A stretch of DNA of 64,000 nucleotides from NCBI GenBank assembly GCA_947359465.1, contig OX375882.1, positions 55,984,509 through 56,048,508 on the forward strand, given 5' to 3'. The notes beneath the pieces are model-generated. The model searched no databases. It was not told where the DNA came from and was given only the letters and a program-made list of their open reading frames with translations. The position numbers and the translations under genes were made by a program. Shown one piece after another: positions 1 to 10,456 of this stretch. Positions within the stretch are counted from its first letter, which is position 1, and every line of letters starts with the position of its first letter. This stretch comes from Metellina segmentata (lineage: Eukaryota; Arthropoda; Arachnida; Araneae; Tetragnathidae).

Positions 1-300
1 TCTAGTACGACGTTAACTAAAAAATTACCAATTACTTTACTGACCGTGGTTCAAAATTACGAGGTGTTGTCCTCGGATCTCTCACTTAAGGGACTGATCC
101 CGGACCTTCGTCAATAGCCCGTTGTGTTGCTCTAGTACGACGTTAACTAAAAAATTACCAATTACTTTACTGACCGTGGTTCAAAATTACGAGGTGTTGT
201 CCTCGGATCTTTCCCTTAAGGGATTGATCCCGGATCGTCGTCAATAGCCCGTTGTGTTGCTCTAGTACGACGTTAACTAAAAAATTACCAAATTATTACC
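1..300 (+). repeat. 130-bp tandem duplication of a SINE-A 3' end
   Basis: The last part of a SINE-A body and its tail is repeated head to tail with a period of exactly 130 bp: the motif TCTAGTACGACG starts at 1, 131 and 261. Each unit runs from the box TGACCGTGGTTC to GTACGACGTTAACT plus an ATTACC-like tail. The units differ by only a few substitutions, so the duplication is recent. The array is cut by the window edge. There is no tRNA head. Confidence 0.85.
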
Positions 301-706
301 TTCTAATCACTACCAGATTTCCAAGAATTCTGGCATTTATTTTCCCTTACAACATGTATAAATACTGAGAAACCACATCTGTTGGTTTACAGAAATTTAG
401 GTAGGTTTGTAAGTATCTAATTAACATCGCACTGGAGCAATACAACGGGCTATTGGTGACTGTCTGGAATCAAACACAAAGGGAAAGATCCACGGAAAAC
501 ACCGTGTAATTTTCCATCATGGGTCAAATAACGAGGTCACACTTGAGCTGGCACCCCACTCTCCAAACTTCCATACCACGCCAACGTGAGGACATTTGAT
601 GCCACGGCAGATTTAGAGTGCACCGTCCCCTTTTGTAAAAGGTTTTTGATTGGATTCGAACTCGCAATCTTCTGGTTGCTAATCCGTTACTCTTCCAAGC
701 GGCACG

Positions 707-983
707 CCGACAAACCGGTATAGTGGTTAAGGTGTTAGCCTCTAGATCGGAAGGTTCATGGTTCGAATCCGGGTCCGGGCATATATGTTTGTAAGCGTAT
801 GGTGTAGAGGCGGCTGGTACACCTTAAATCTGACGTTGGGTTGGCGTGGAAGTTTTGAGAGTGGGGTGCCAGGAGGTGTTGTCCTCGGATCTTTCCCAAA
901 AGGGACTGATCCCGGACTGTCGTCAATAGCCCGTTGTGTTGCTCTAATACGACGTTAACTAAAAATTACCATTACCATTACCA
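707..983 (+). repeat. SINE-A with tRNA-like head, inserted in SINE-B
   Basis: A short interspersed element with a tRNA-derived head, a body and an ATTACC-repeat tail. It is flanked by a 13-bp direct repeat, TCCAAGCGG(C/G)ACG, at 694-706 and 984-996 with one mismatch, which is the target-site duplication expected of LINE-driven retrotransposition. Two body segments present in other SINE-A copies are missing (after ACCTTAAATCTG and after GGGTGCCAG), so it is about 45 bp shorter than the full-length copies. Confidence 0.9.
721..770 (+). promoter_or_regulatory. internal RNA polymerase III promoter of SINE-A (A and B boxes)
   Basis: TAGTGGTTAAGG at 721-732 resembles the A box of Asp/Glu-type tRNAs. 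GGTTCGAATCC at 760-770 matches the consensus B box exactly, and the spacing is right for a type 2 polymerase III promoter. The same pair occurs in the full-length minus-strand copies near 35100-35170, 46570-46640 and 60410-60470. Confidence 0.75.
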
Positions 984-1012
984 TCCAAGCGGGACGTTGC
1001 GGCAACACACAT

Positions 1013-1423
1013 ATATCCGCAATTTCTGTAATAGTTAATTGCTAGCTTAGTATCAACGAAATACATAACTAAAATAACGGCAAGCGAACTAATAAAGTGG
1101 AGTATAACGTCTTATTTCAAACATTGGAAAACATTCAAAAACGAAATGAGAGTTCTGAAAGCTAAAGAGAGTAATTTTAATTCCCTTCGATTCATTTCTA
1201 AGATTCGTGAGGAACTATGTTACCTGCTGTGAAGTCTTCACTACGGAACCATCATGTACCTGATGACCATCGACCTTCTAATGAAATAATCGGAGCATAA
1301 GCACAGCTGTAAGTTATTTTCCGATCGTTCGGTTTGAATATCTGTCACGTGGTTGTGGGAAACAATCTTAATCCTAAATAACTGATTGGTTAAAGTGTTT
1401 ATCCACAGTGATCAAAAACATTT
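1013..1423. other. non-coding, partly repeated sequence
   Basis: No open frame or known element. The stretch near 1268-1340 (ACCTTCTAATGAAATAATCG and onward) is a diverged copy of 1807-1880 farther right, so it belongs to the same old repeat. Confidence 0.5.
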
Positions 1424-1664
1424 CGTGATGGTGTAGAGGCGGCTGGTGCACCTTAAATCTCTCGTAGCCGAAAGTCCTCACGTTGGGTTGGTGTTGAAGT
1501 TTGGAGAGTGGGGTGCCAGCTCAGGTTTTGCTTCGTCATCTGACCGTGGTTCAAAATAAAGAGGTGTGGTCCTCGGATCTTTCTCTTATGGGATTGATCC
1601 CGGACCGTCCTCAATAGCTCGCTGTGTTGCTCTAGTGCGACGTTAACTAAAAATTACTAATTAC
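1424..1664 (+). repeat. 5'-truncated SINE-A with target-site duplication
   Basis: Begins inside the body (GATGGTGTAGAGGCGGCTGG), lacks the tRNA head and ends with an ATTACC-like tail. CAAAAACATTT occurs at 1413-1423 and 1665-1675, an 11-bp target-site duplication, so the copy arrived already truncated, as LINE machinery often produces. Confidence 0.88.
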
Positions 1665-1675
1665 CAAAAACATTT

Positions 1676-2070
1676 TAAGAATGTCTGTGCTTCCATAACC
1701 AATCGGCGAAATCGATTCGTAAGCCCACTTGGTTTATCCATCAGAGGTTTTACAACAGCGACTCCGTCCACATGCTTTGTCTTTTCATTAGAAGGTTTGA
1801 AACATCAACCTTCTAATGAAATAGACGGAGCATGTGCGTGCAGCTACGTGGTATTTTTCCTGATCACTCGGACTGAAAATCTCCGAAACAAGGTCACGGT
1901 GTGTTGCTGAAAAGCATGAACTATTTGAGGATTGAGATAAAAACATTAGTTTGCACTTTTATAGCCAATCGGCTCCAGTCGATTCCCATGCCCACGTGAC
2001 ATGCTCTGCTGAGATCTTTCGAAAGTGACTATTCTCTCATGCTACGTCTACCAACAAAGGTGGAGCAAAC
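1676..2070. repeat. hairpin-containing dispersed repeat
   Basis: TCATTAGAAGGTT at 1785-1797 and its exact complement at 1807-1819 form a 13-bp stem with a 9-base loop. The symmetry continues imperfectly outward (CTCCGTCCACATGCT against GACGGAGCATGTGC). A second motif, CCAATCGG...CGATTC...GCCCAC, occurs near 1698 and again near 1962 as a direct repeat. The right arm also resembles 1268-1340. It looks like an old foldback-type MITE; no transposase is present. Confidence 0.55.
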
Positions 2071-2592
2071 GTTGAGAAGCATGTAGTACTATGGAAGAAA
2101 CCCTGAAGCACTTTTATAGAGAATGGTTTCGTTTAGGGTTTGGTTTTATGTCGTAAGAGGCTATACTGCACAAAACACAATTTAAAAAAATGTAAGTGTA
2201 TCATATAACACATAAAAATTATTTACTAATCCTTAGATTTAGTTGAAAAAATCCAAAATGTCTTTAAAATATGAAATAGATTTTTCTGGGGTCTTATTCA
2301 AGAAGAGATTTGAGGTTAAATCATTTGTACCCAAATTAATTATCGGTGAGCTATAAAATTTGGGGCAGTCACATAGAAATTGTTTCAGTTAAAATATCAT
2401 TGTGTACCATTGGTACGGGATATGGTACAAGATGGTTGGTACGGGAAGCGAAATAAAAAGATATTTGTGCGTCGCTCTTGTGTGATCTATCATCAGTCTT
2501 GTTGAAATAACTTATCGTCTCATATAATTTTGGTAAAATTTATATCCCTGCACAAGTGGTTGGACGTGGCGTAATTTTTTGTTTACTTATTT
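2071..2592. other. AT-rich sequence, nothing recognised
   Basis: No frame with coding character, no repeat shared with the rest of the window and no terminal repeats that I can see. Confidence 0.5.
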
Positions 2593-2733
2593 TATATTAA
2601 TAGTGGTAATTTTAATTAACGTCGTACTAGAGAAACACAGCGGGTTATTGACGATTGTTCGGGATCTATCCTCTAAGGGAAAGACCCGAAGACAGCACCA
2701 CGTAATTTTGAACCACGGTCAGATGATGCATGA
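2593..2733 (-). repeat. SINE 3'-end fragment
   Basis: Carries the reverse of the shared SINE end: TTAATTAACGTCGTACTAGAG, then the GGGAAAGACCCGAAGACA segment, then CACGGTCAGATGAT. It stops within the body, so it is a 5'-truncated copy. The tail is too short to assign it securely to A or B. Confidence 0.8.
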
Positions 2734-2775
2734 ATATTGGAGCGGGGTCAAACCAGTTGGAAGATGACGAACTTA

Positions 2776-3226
2776 AACAAGAAAATCGTGTACACGGGGG
2801 CTGATACACGTCAAATCTGTGGTGGCCTCAAATGTACTCACGTTGGCGTGATGTGGATATTTGTAGACGGGGAGACAACTTAGGTGTAGACCTCGTCATC
2901 TGACCATGGTTCAAAATTATGTGGTGTTATCTTCGTATCATTCTCTTGGGGATTGATCCCGGGCCCTCACAAATAGCCCGGTTGTGGGAGGACGATCCAA
3001 ACAAGACCGTCGTGTACACGGGAGCTGGTACGCGTCAAATCTGTCGTGGCCTCAAATGTCCTCACGTTTGCGTGGTATGGAAGTTTGGAAACGGGGAGCC
3101 AACTCACGTGTTGACTTCGTCATCTGACATTGGTTCAAAATTACATGGATTTATCTTCGTATCATTTCTGGGCCCTCATAAATAGCCAGTTGTGTTTCTT
3201 CAGTGCAACGTTAATTACCATTACCA
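2776..3226 (+). repeat. tandem dimer of SINE-B bodies
   Basis: Two head-to-tail SINE-B bodies. GTGTACACGGG starts near 2789 and again near 3011, a period of about 222 bp. Both contain the core (GGCCTCAAATGT.CTCACGT) and the tail-side block (TTGATCCCGGGCCCTCA in the first). Only the second ends in the GCAACGTTAATTACC tail. A dimer with one tail suggests unequal exchange or transcription of a tandem pair. Confidence 0.8.
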
Positions 3227-3876
3227 ACCATAAATTTTGTCATGATAAAAATAAAGAGTGCTGCATGGTTTTCGAACTATCGCACAAAGGATATCAGTCA
3301 GATGTATTACAGTTTATACAGAATGTTTCAATTTATTAAACACTCTACATAAAACTTCTACCTCTATTATTACATTATTGTGTTGCTTCTCACTTCTTAA
3401 AAACTCAAAGCCTAGATTAAATCTGTATCGGATTCTAGAAGCTATACACTAAGCATACATCAATTTTAAAATGTAGTCATAGCACACATTTTATAGCGTT
3501 TCTCCTTATACTTAACACCAAAGAGGCAACATTTATCGTGAGAAATGTATTTCCGCCATTTTATGGGGGCTTCTCGTGTGTACTTGTATGTTTCTGATCA
3601 ATTTCGAGGATAGGAGCACTGTCCACAAGTAAGGGTTTTATTGGTCCGTTGGGGCAAGCTCCTAAGAGTGTCCTAAAAGCTTTCGCTGTAGTTATGGCCG
3701 GTTCATTTATAGACAGATCGTTACCAGTTAAGGGAATCACTTTTTACACCTTTCTGTATAGATGGGAGAAGTAAAAAGTTTTAAGATTCTCATCATGCTG
3801 GGGTTGGAATCTGGAGGTTGTAGACCTGCTATGTATTAATGTGTGTGTGTTTACGACAGTTTGGTTTTTATATAAA
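3227..3876. other. AT-rich sequence, nothing recognised
   Basis: Short open frames only, none with family resemblance. A GT-rich run sits near 3840 just outside the Helitron end. Confidence 0.5.
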
Positions 3877-5443
3877 ATAGCAAAATACCCGACCTTACTC
3901 GGTTTGAATTCGTTTACTCTAGATTGAAGAGATAATCAAAATATATAATGACTTACGTTTTTTGTAGAATAAAAATTTATTTTAACACCTTTCGCCATCT
4001 TTATATTTTCTACAACTTACTTTGGACACAAATCCTACACATGCATATCCATTCATGTAATACATTTCACATACATCGCACAATTGCTGTATGACAAAGC
4101 TACAAAAAGACGAAAGGTGTTACTAAGGTTACTACTATTATAAAAGACGATTTATAGGAAGATTTGGAATTCCCTTTCTTAAGTTCTTTTCATGTGCAAC
4201 TCAATTAATTAAAATTACGATTTACGGCGAGTGCTCTCGCACTCATAGTCGACAAGACAATATTTTTTTACTTGTGGCACTCTTGCCTCCAGTATGCGAC
4301 ATTGTGAAATTTTGCAATCTTCTCCTGTCATTATTACTACAACAAATTTTTTAATGTTGTAAAAAGTTCTAGTTTGGATTTTTAAACATTATTATTCTTT
4401 TAATAACGACATTATTCTTTCAATAACGGCATTATTGTTTAAATAACGGCATTATTATTTAAATAACGGCATTATTGTTTAAATAACGGCATTATTCTTT
4501 AAATAACGGCATTATTCTTTAAATAACGGCATTATTCTTTCAATAATGGCATAACTACACTTAAAATTTACTGAAAATTTATACTGACTTACCTAACATT
4601 TTCAAGTCTAATACTTTGTGGTGCTGTTGGGTGTGATGAGAAGGAAAACACATTTATTAAAATAATAAATATTTAAAACAGAAAACAGTGAAATAGAACA
4701 AAATAAAAGATGTCGGAAAAATTGTTCTAAAGATATTAATTTGTGATTCATTTTTATCTCTTGATCTCGCACAATTGCCACAATTTGCACAAAATTTGTT
4801 TTTGCAAAAAAAAAATTTGCAAAAATTGCACAAAATTTAAAAATGTGAAATTAATTCAGAGCGAAAGAAACAGAAAATATCACTGCTCACGCGATCTTGT
4901 TCATTCTCGTTTCGTTGAAAAATATCGTCTGTCTCAAATATTCCGAAATCGTTTTCATTGCACAAAGAACAAAAATAAGACTCGAAATAAATGAAGTATC
5001 AGAGCTGAAATTTCATTAAAAAATATAATTTTTTGAAGAATAATTACTTTTTCAGCAGTACTGGTAAAACAATCGAAGTAATCGTAATATTCAAAAACAT
5101 TCCAATTTTTCCAAAACTACCAAATTATGGTTGATTTAAGTATACTTACTCAGGTGTTTTAGCATGAAACTCATCTAAATATAACAATAAAGAAATGTTT
5201 AATATTGCATTCACTAAATTAGTAGATAATGTATAAAATAAAATACACTGCAATCAAATATCTGGAATACAATTCATGTGATGCCTACACAAACACACAA
5301 ACATAAAATCGAGCATAGAACAGAAAGACGGACAGACAGACTTTCGCAACCAATTCCACTCACTAAATCAAGATAAGTACTCAATGTATGCAAATTTCCA
5401 TGAAAATATCTTAAACCGCGTGGACGTGTATAAGGCACAACAT

Positions 5444-5474
<31 letters not shown>

Positions 5475-5588
5475 CCAAACGAGAAAAAGGTGGATTCGGC
5501 ATCAGAAGGGTCCAAAACGGATAGAAAACTTGAAATGGGTCGAAAATATTGAATGTACAAACAAACACTCCATTCTTATTTATATAGA
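3877..5588 (-). mobile_element. non-autonomous Helitron H1
   Basis: On the minus strand it starts TCTATATAAATAAGAATGG at 5588, preceded by A. It ends near 3877 with a small hairpin (CCGAGTAAGGTCGGG), TATTTTG, then CTAT followed by T. An A|TC start, and a 3' hairpin a few bases before CTRR|T, are Helitron hallmarks; here the last base of CTRR is changed. There are no terminal inverted repeats and no target duplication. No Rep or helicase frame is visible, so it depends on an autonomous partner. The whole length matches H2 in opposite orientation. It contains a 20-bp minisatellite and a CAGA microsatellite near 5450-5475. Confidence 0.82.
4384..4560. repeat. 20-bp minisatellite inside Helitron H1
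   Basis: About nine copies of a 20-bp unit of the form ATAACGGCATTATTSTTTAA. The homologous site in H2 (about 12380-12430) has only about two degenerate units, so the array expanded after the copies separated. Confidence 0.85.
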
Positions 5589-5689
5589 TATGTAATATCA
5601 TTTATTCTTTTGCAGATAACTTTAAGATACTAAAAAGTAAGGGAAAGATTTATGTGTGTGTATAGATATATATATAAGATCCCAACGTG

Positions 5690-6770
5690 AGATGGGATCC
5701 AACAAAATACCAGGTTAATTTTTTTTGAAGAAAGATGATAAATTATTTTCAGTGATTCCAAAACAATGGGATGACTGGCATGATCGGGACATTTCAATGA
5801 CTGTAAAACACTTAGTGAATATGTTAAAATTATATATTTTGTATGACAATGATCAGATATATTTTCTAATGCTTTATATATGGCCATTATTTCAGCGGTA
5901 AAAACAGAACATGAAGAGTGAAGTTTAAAACTGTGAATGGAATCATTAATAGTGAACGCAGCTCCAACATAGTTTGCCTTATTAGATCCGTCCATGTTAA
6001 TTATTATAAAATAATAGTACTTTTCTATATGCTTTTGAAATAATTGTTTGTACATAACATCAGAGGTATCTGCTTTATAGAAATTTTAGAACGGGTTTTG
6101 AAATTCAAAATAATGATTAAACCAGGGAGAGAAAGCGTACAGTTTTTATGGGTGGCGTCAAGTGAAGAAAGTTCGGATCCGTTCATCAAATCCAGTATTT
6201 TTATGGACCTGCTGTGAAATGTAGGGATGAAGGATGTTTTTGCTTGATAAAGGCGCGCGCGTTTTAAATATGGACTGTGATGAATAGTATGCAATGGGTG
6301 ATGAGGGGTTGAGGTAATTCGAAAATAATATTCCAGGGACAACAACTGTCGCCTTAAGTCCAGGGAAGGTTCAAAAGAGTCAACATACAAGCTGCTTACG
6401 GGTGAAGTCCTAAAGCCACCAGAACATGAACGTAAAGCTGTGTGGTGGATAGTGTTCAGAGGTTGAAGGGCAGTTTTTCTTGCTGAGCCATACACGACGA
6501 GGCGGTAATCTAATTTAGATCGTATTAAAGCTCTATAAATCTTTAAAAGGCAAGAACGATCAGATCCCCATGATAATTTTGATTGAACTCGTAAGATGTT
6601 AAGAGCCTTTTCGCACCGTTTACGTAGATTTAAAATATGCGGTTGAAAAGTCAACTTCTTGTCAAATGTAATACCTAAAAATTTCACACTGTCCACAACA
6701 TTTATTAAAATTTCTTTGAAGAATATTTTAGGGTCAAGGTGAAGATTTCGTTTTCTGCAAAATTTTTATT
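5690..6770 (-). pseudogene. jockey-type LINE fragment: end of reverse transcriptase plus RNase H
   Basis: This is the 3' part of a non-LTR retrotransposon ORF2. Reading from 6770 down, VKFLGITFDKKLTF is the conserved block that follows the reverse transcriptase catalytic region. It is followed by the connecting region (ALIRSKLDY, TIHHTALR, TSPVSSLYV, LDLRRQLLSLEYYF). After a frame change near 6025-6055 comes an RNase H domain with IINMDGSNKANYVGAAF (first Asp), VFTAEIMAI (Glu), a LTYSLSVLQSL block in which the expected Asp is Tyr, and WIPSHVGI. It breaks off at about 5690, next to a TA-rich tract. It lacks the endonuclease and most of the polymerase, and is non-functional. LINE of this type could have mobilised the SINEs, but that is inference. 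Confidence 0.85.
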
Positions 6771-6911
6771 GAATTAATTTATTCCAAAAAATTTTCAATT
6801 AATTTATATTCAAAATCGCCATGGAAATAACATTGAGTATAAAACGATTGCCGTTCGCAGCTCATTGTTTTACCAATGTAGATCAATTTTTAGTTTTCCA
6901 ATAATATTGTT

Positions 6912-7002
6912 CGGATCTTTCGATTAAGGGACTGATCCCGGACCGTCGTCAATAGCCCGTTGTGTTGCTCTAGTACGACGTTAACTAAACTTACCATTAC
7001 CG
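6912..7002 (+). repeat. 91-bp severely truncated SINE-A with target-site duplication
   Basis: Only the last part of SINE-A (CGGATCTTTCGATTAAGGG to the ACCATTACC tail) is present. ATAATATTGTT flanks it at 6901-6911 and 7003-7013, an 11-bp target-site duplication. It shows that the last 90 bp of the family suffices for a completed insertion. Confidence 0.9.
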
Positions 7003-7042
7003 ATAATATTGTTTCATATGGCCAAATTTTTATTTTCCTACA

Positions 7043-7316
7043 CTATGGCCCGATTAAAAGAGTAACGGAGGGTTGCAAGTTCGAATCCAACCAAACACAG
7101 TCGTGCTCAGAGAGGGCTGGTGCTGGCTAAATCTATCGTGGCCTCAAATGTCCTCACGTTGGCGTGGTGTGAATGTTGGAGAGTTGGGTGCCAGCTCAGG
7201 TGTTGCCTCGTCATCTGACCATCCTAAGATGGCCCTTCGGGCATTGATCCCGGACCGTCGTCAATAGCTCGTTGAGTACGACGTTAATTGAAATTACCTT
7301 CCTACCTACCTTCACG
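7043..7316 (+). repeat. SINE-B with partial head
   Basis: Head (GAGTAACGGAGGGTTGCAAG, then TTCGAATCC), core (GGCCTCAAATGTCCTCACGT), tail-side block (TTGATCCCGGACCGTCGTC) and a CCTACCTACC tail are all present in order. The A box is degraded. Confidence 0.82.
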
Positions 7317-7380
7317 TAGATTTACGCCAGCCACGTTAAGTATCTGCCTTTGTTCTTTATTAATTGCCTCGCCAAAGGAT

Positions 7381-7526
7381 CAGTGTTGTGTACAAGGGGG
7401 CTGGTGCGCTAAATTTGTCTGGCGTGGTGTGGAAGTTTAGGACTCCAGACCTTGCCATCTGACAGTACCTCAAAACTACGAGGCGTTATCTTTGGAAACT
7501 GATTCCGGACCGTCGTCCTACATAGA
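7381..7526 (+). repeat. degenerate SINE-B fragment at the edge of a tandem array
   Basis: GTTGTGTACAAGGGGGCTGG, the GGCGTGGTGTGGAAGTTTAG segment and a CTGATTCCGGACCGTCGTC block are recognisable with internal losses. It runs straight into the 276-bp tandem repeat, whose units contain a similar degraded SINE. Confidence 0.65.
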
Positions 7527-8240
7527 CCTTTGAGATCTGATTTTCTCATTTCTTTCAGAAAGCTTAACTGATATGATAATGGCTGTTGCGATTACGTCAT
7601 CCAGCTGCCATCTTTACTATACTTGTTTTTCCCATGTCTGGATGTCTGGGGCTGGTGCATGTGGTCCCAAATGTCATCACGATGGTGTGTTGTGGAAGTT
7701 TAGGATTCCAGATCCTGTCATCTGACAGTAGCTCAAAATTACGAGGCGTTGTCTTTGGATCTCTTCTTTAGAAACTGATGCCGGGCCGTTGTCTAACATA
7801 GACCTTTGAGATCTGATTTTCTCATTTCTTTCAGAAAGCTTAACTGATATGATAATGGCTGTTGCGATTACGTCATCCAGCTGCCATCTTTACTATACTT
7901 GTTTTTCCCATGTCTGGATGTCTGGGGCTGGTGCATGTGGTCCCAAATGTCATCACGATGGTGTGTTGTGGAAATTTAGGATTCCAGATCCTGTCATCTG
8001 ACAGTAGCTCAAAATTACGAGGCGTTGTCTTTGGATCTCTTCTTTAGAAACTGATGCCGGGCCGTTGTCTAACATAGACCTTTGAGATCTGATTTTCTCA
8101 TTTCTTTCAGAAAGCTTAACTGATATTGATAAAGGCTGTTGCGATTACGTCATCCAGCTGCCATCTTTACTATACTTGTTTTTCCCATGTCTGGGGCTGG
8201 TGCATGTGGTCCCAAATGTCATCACGATGTCGTGTTGTGG
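7527..8240 (+). repeat. 276-bp tandem duplication containing a degraded SINE
   Basis: CCTTTGAGATCTGATTTTC starts at 7527, 7803 and 8079, giving a period of 276 bp. Units one and two appear to differ at one base (AGT to AAT in the reading frame near 7700 and 7975). The third unit is shorter, lacks a repeat of TGGATGTC, and merges into a SINE-B. Each unit joins about 130 bp of unrelated sequence to SINE body pieces. Short frames repeated here are by-products of the duplication, not genes. Confidence 0.9.
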
Positions 8241-8590
8241 AAGTTTGGAGATTGAGGTGCCAGCTCACATGTTTATCTACATCATCTGACTTTGGTTCAA
8301 AACGACTCGGTGCTTCCTCCGGATATTTTCCCCTTCTGGATTGTCACGTTGGGTTGGCGTGGAAGTTTGGAGAGTGGGGTGCCAGCTCAGGTGTTGCTTC
8401 GTCATCTGACCGTGGTTCAAAATTACGAGGTGTTGTCCTCGGATCTTTCCCTCAAGGGACTGATCCCGGACCGTCGTCAATAGCCCGTTGTGTCGCTCTA
8501 GTACGACGTTAACTAAAATTACCATTACCCCTTCTGGATTGATTGCGGACCGTCACCAATAACAATAGTGCGACGTCAATTGCAATACCT
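8190..8590 (+). repeat. SINE-B split by a SINE-A insertion
   Basis: The left part (GGGGCTGGTGCATGTGG to TTTTCCCCTTCTGGATTG) ends at 8343. The right part resumes at 8542 (ATTGCGGACCGTCACC) and ends in a CTACCTACAC tail. Removing 8344-8541 restores a continuous SINE-B. Confidence 0.85.
8344..8527 (+). repeat. 5'-truncated SINE-A inserted in SINE-B
   Basis: Starts at TCACGTTGGGTTGGCGTGG and ends with an ATTACC tail. CCCCTTCTGGATTG occurs at 8330-8343 and 8528-8541, up to 14 bp of target-site duplication; the Cs overlap the tail, so the exact length is ambiguous. Confidence 0.9.
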
Positions 8591-9682
8591 ACCTACACAT
8601 ATGTTTTCTTGAACATTGTCATGTAATCTGCAATAACCGAAGGGTATTTTAGTACTGCGAATTTCAGTTTCCATAGAAAATATAAACTTCTTTGACGGAA
8701 GCTGACGAAAGTAAAGCATTTCGACTCGTCAGGCTGAAATGAGCGACTTTATCAACAAAAATGCACGTATATTTCGTATATTTTTATAGACATGTTTTCT
8801 AAGACAATTGAGTGGCCCTTTTTTTTCCCCCACAATCCTTTCACCTTACATTTCTTCCCTTGATCTAATTATTGCCTTTTTATCAGAAATTAATGTGCTC
8901 CGAGAGACCTTACTTATCTTGGAGCTTTTCGGTAAGTGGATTTATTTAAGAATCTTTTTTGGAATTTAACGCTGCTAAAAGAGTTCTACAGAAGATGGTC
9001 TTTGAAACCTCGTAGTGCGCCTTGAAAAGCCATTGAGAACAGTTTAAATTAATAAAATTGTTAAGTTAACATTATAGTTTCCCTTATCCTAATTAATACT
9101 CTAAATTAATAAGCTTAATAAGGAAATTCCTCTGAATGCACCTCAAAATCTATATGCTGTTATATACACAGAATTTTAGATACGTTTCTAACCACGAAAA
9201 AAGTCTCGGTATTACATTAATAATTTAATATTCCTCCTTATAATATAAGCGCAGAGAAATTTAATACCGAAAAGGCAAGAATTAATCAGTATATTGAATA
9301 AAAATAAATTCAATCTTAGCTTATAAATTCTAATCAAAACGAGCCTGAATAGTTAAGCACGATAGTTATTTTATTCTATGACTCACAATTTGTGATCAGA
9401 TTTCCATAACTTTCTATCTTAAATGAATCAGGAAAAAATATTTGTTTGAGAATATTAACTGAATTTTTAAAATACTTATTATGCTTTTGGTGTTTTAAAG
9501 GATTTTTTGAACACAGCTTTGCATTTCATTGCATTGTTACTTTGACTTTTGATTAAGATATGATTAAGAGTCATAGATTAGTATTGCCAGCATGTGTGAT
9601 GATTGTATGCAGATAAAGTGTTTTATTTGATTAGGGAAGTCCATGTACTGTGATCCTCCACAGATTTTATACCAATTAAATC
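8591..9682. other. AT-rich sequence, nothing recognised
   Basis: About 1.1 kb with no coding signal, no element shared with the rest of the window and no clear terminal repeats. It may be old intergenic DNA. Confidence 0.5.
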
Positions 9683-9775
9683 GTCCTCACGTTGCGTTGG
9701 TGTGGTAGTTTGAAGAGTGGAGGGTCAGCACAGATGTTGCCTCGTCATCTGAACGTGGCTAAAAATTACGTGGCG
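9683..9775 (+). repeat. SINE-B central fragment
   Basis: CTCACGTTGCGTTGGTGTGG, GCCTCGTCATCTGAACGTGG and AAAATTACGTGGCG match the SINE-B middle in order. Both ends are missing. Confidence 0.7.
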
Positions 9776-10456
9776 ATACACCGAATGGCTTAGGCTGGGA
9801 CAGTGGTAACTAGTTGAATCTATGCCAATTGAATCCCACGAGTAGTTGAACTCTGTTGTTACCCTTCCAAGTGGTTTCAATAAGACTAGGGGGCCCGCCC
9901 CCTGCTCGCTGACGCTCGCCAATCCCCGGAGAATTGCTATGCAATCCTCATTGGTTCGCTGCTAATATGTATTACTTTAAATAGCAGTACCGAAAGAGAT
10001 AACTTATTTATTATTAGCACGGCGTTGCCCGTTATTGTCCAATGCGGCCATATTCGAATTGCGACGTGATCCAATCGGCGTAACGTCACAATCTCTTGCG
10101 AAAATATAAATATTTTTTGAAAAATTATTTATTAAAAGAAAATTAATGTATACGGCATCGAGCTAATGTAAAATTTTCCTTGCTCGTGACAGTTCTTTTC
10201 GTATTGTCAGGTGTGACCATTGCTCGCTAACAATCGCCCAACTCCGGTGATTACAACTCATTCCCACTTGGTTTGCTTCGCAAACCAACACCAAAGTCAA
10301 CGCCGAGATGGCCTCGTCATTGCCAAATGCTGCCAAATTCGAATAGCGAAGATATCCAATTGGCTTGATTTCACAATCTGTTGTGAAAATATAAATATTC
10401 AATTTAAAAATTATTTCTTCAAAGAAAATCAAATGTATAAGGTATCGATCGTGTAA

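Larger units (their letters stand above)
400..1012 (-). repeat. SINE-B copy, split by a SINE-A insertion
   Basis: Reading on the minus strand, the head (GCGAGTTCGAATCC, a B box) lies near 655-690, the conserved body spans about 430-640 and the tail lies near 400-425. The head is interrupted: the same short string occurs at 694-706 and again at 984-996, and the intervening SINE-A explains the gap. The outermost head bases continue to about 1012. Confidence 0.8.

Noticed and set aside
721..790. Possible tRNA gene on the plus strand
   Set aside because: A and B boxes are good, but the sequence continues into a SINE body, recurs many times with target duplications, and lacks a paired acceptor stem and terminator.
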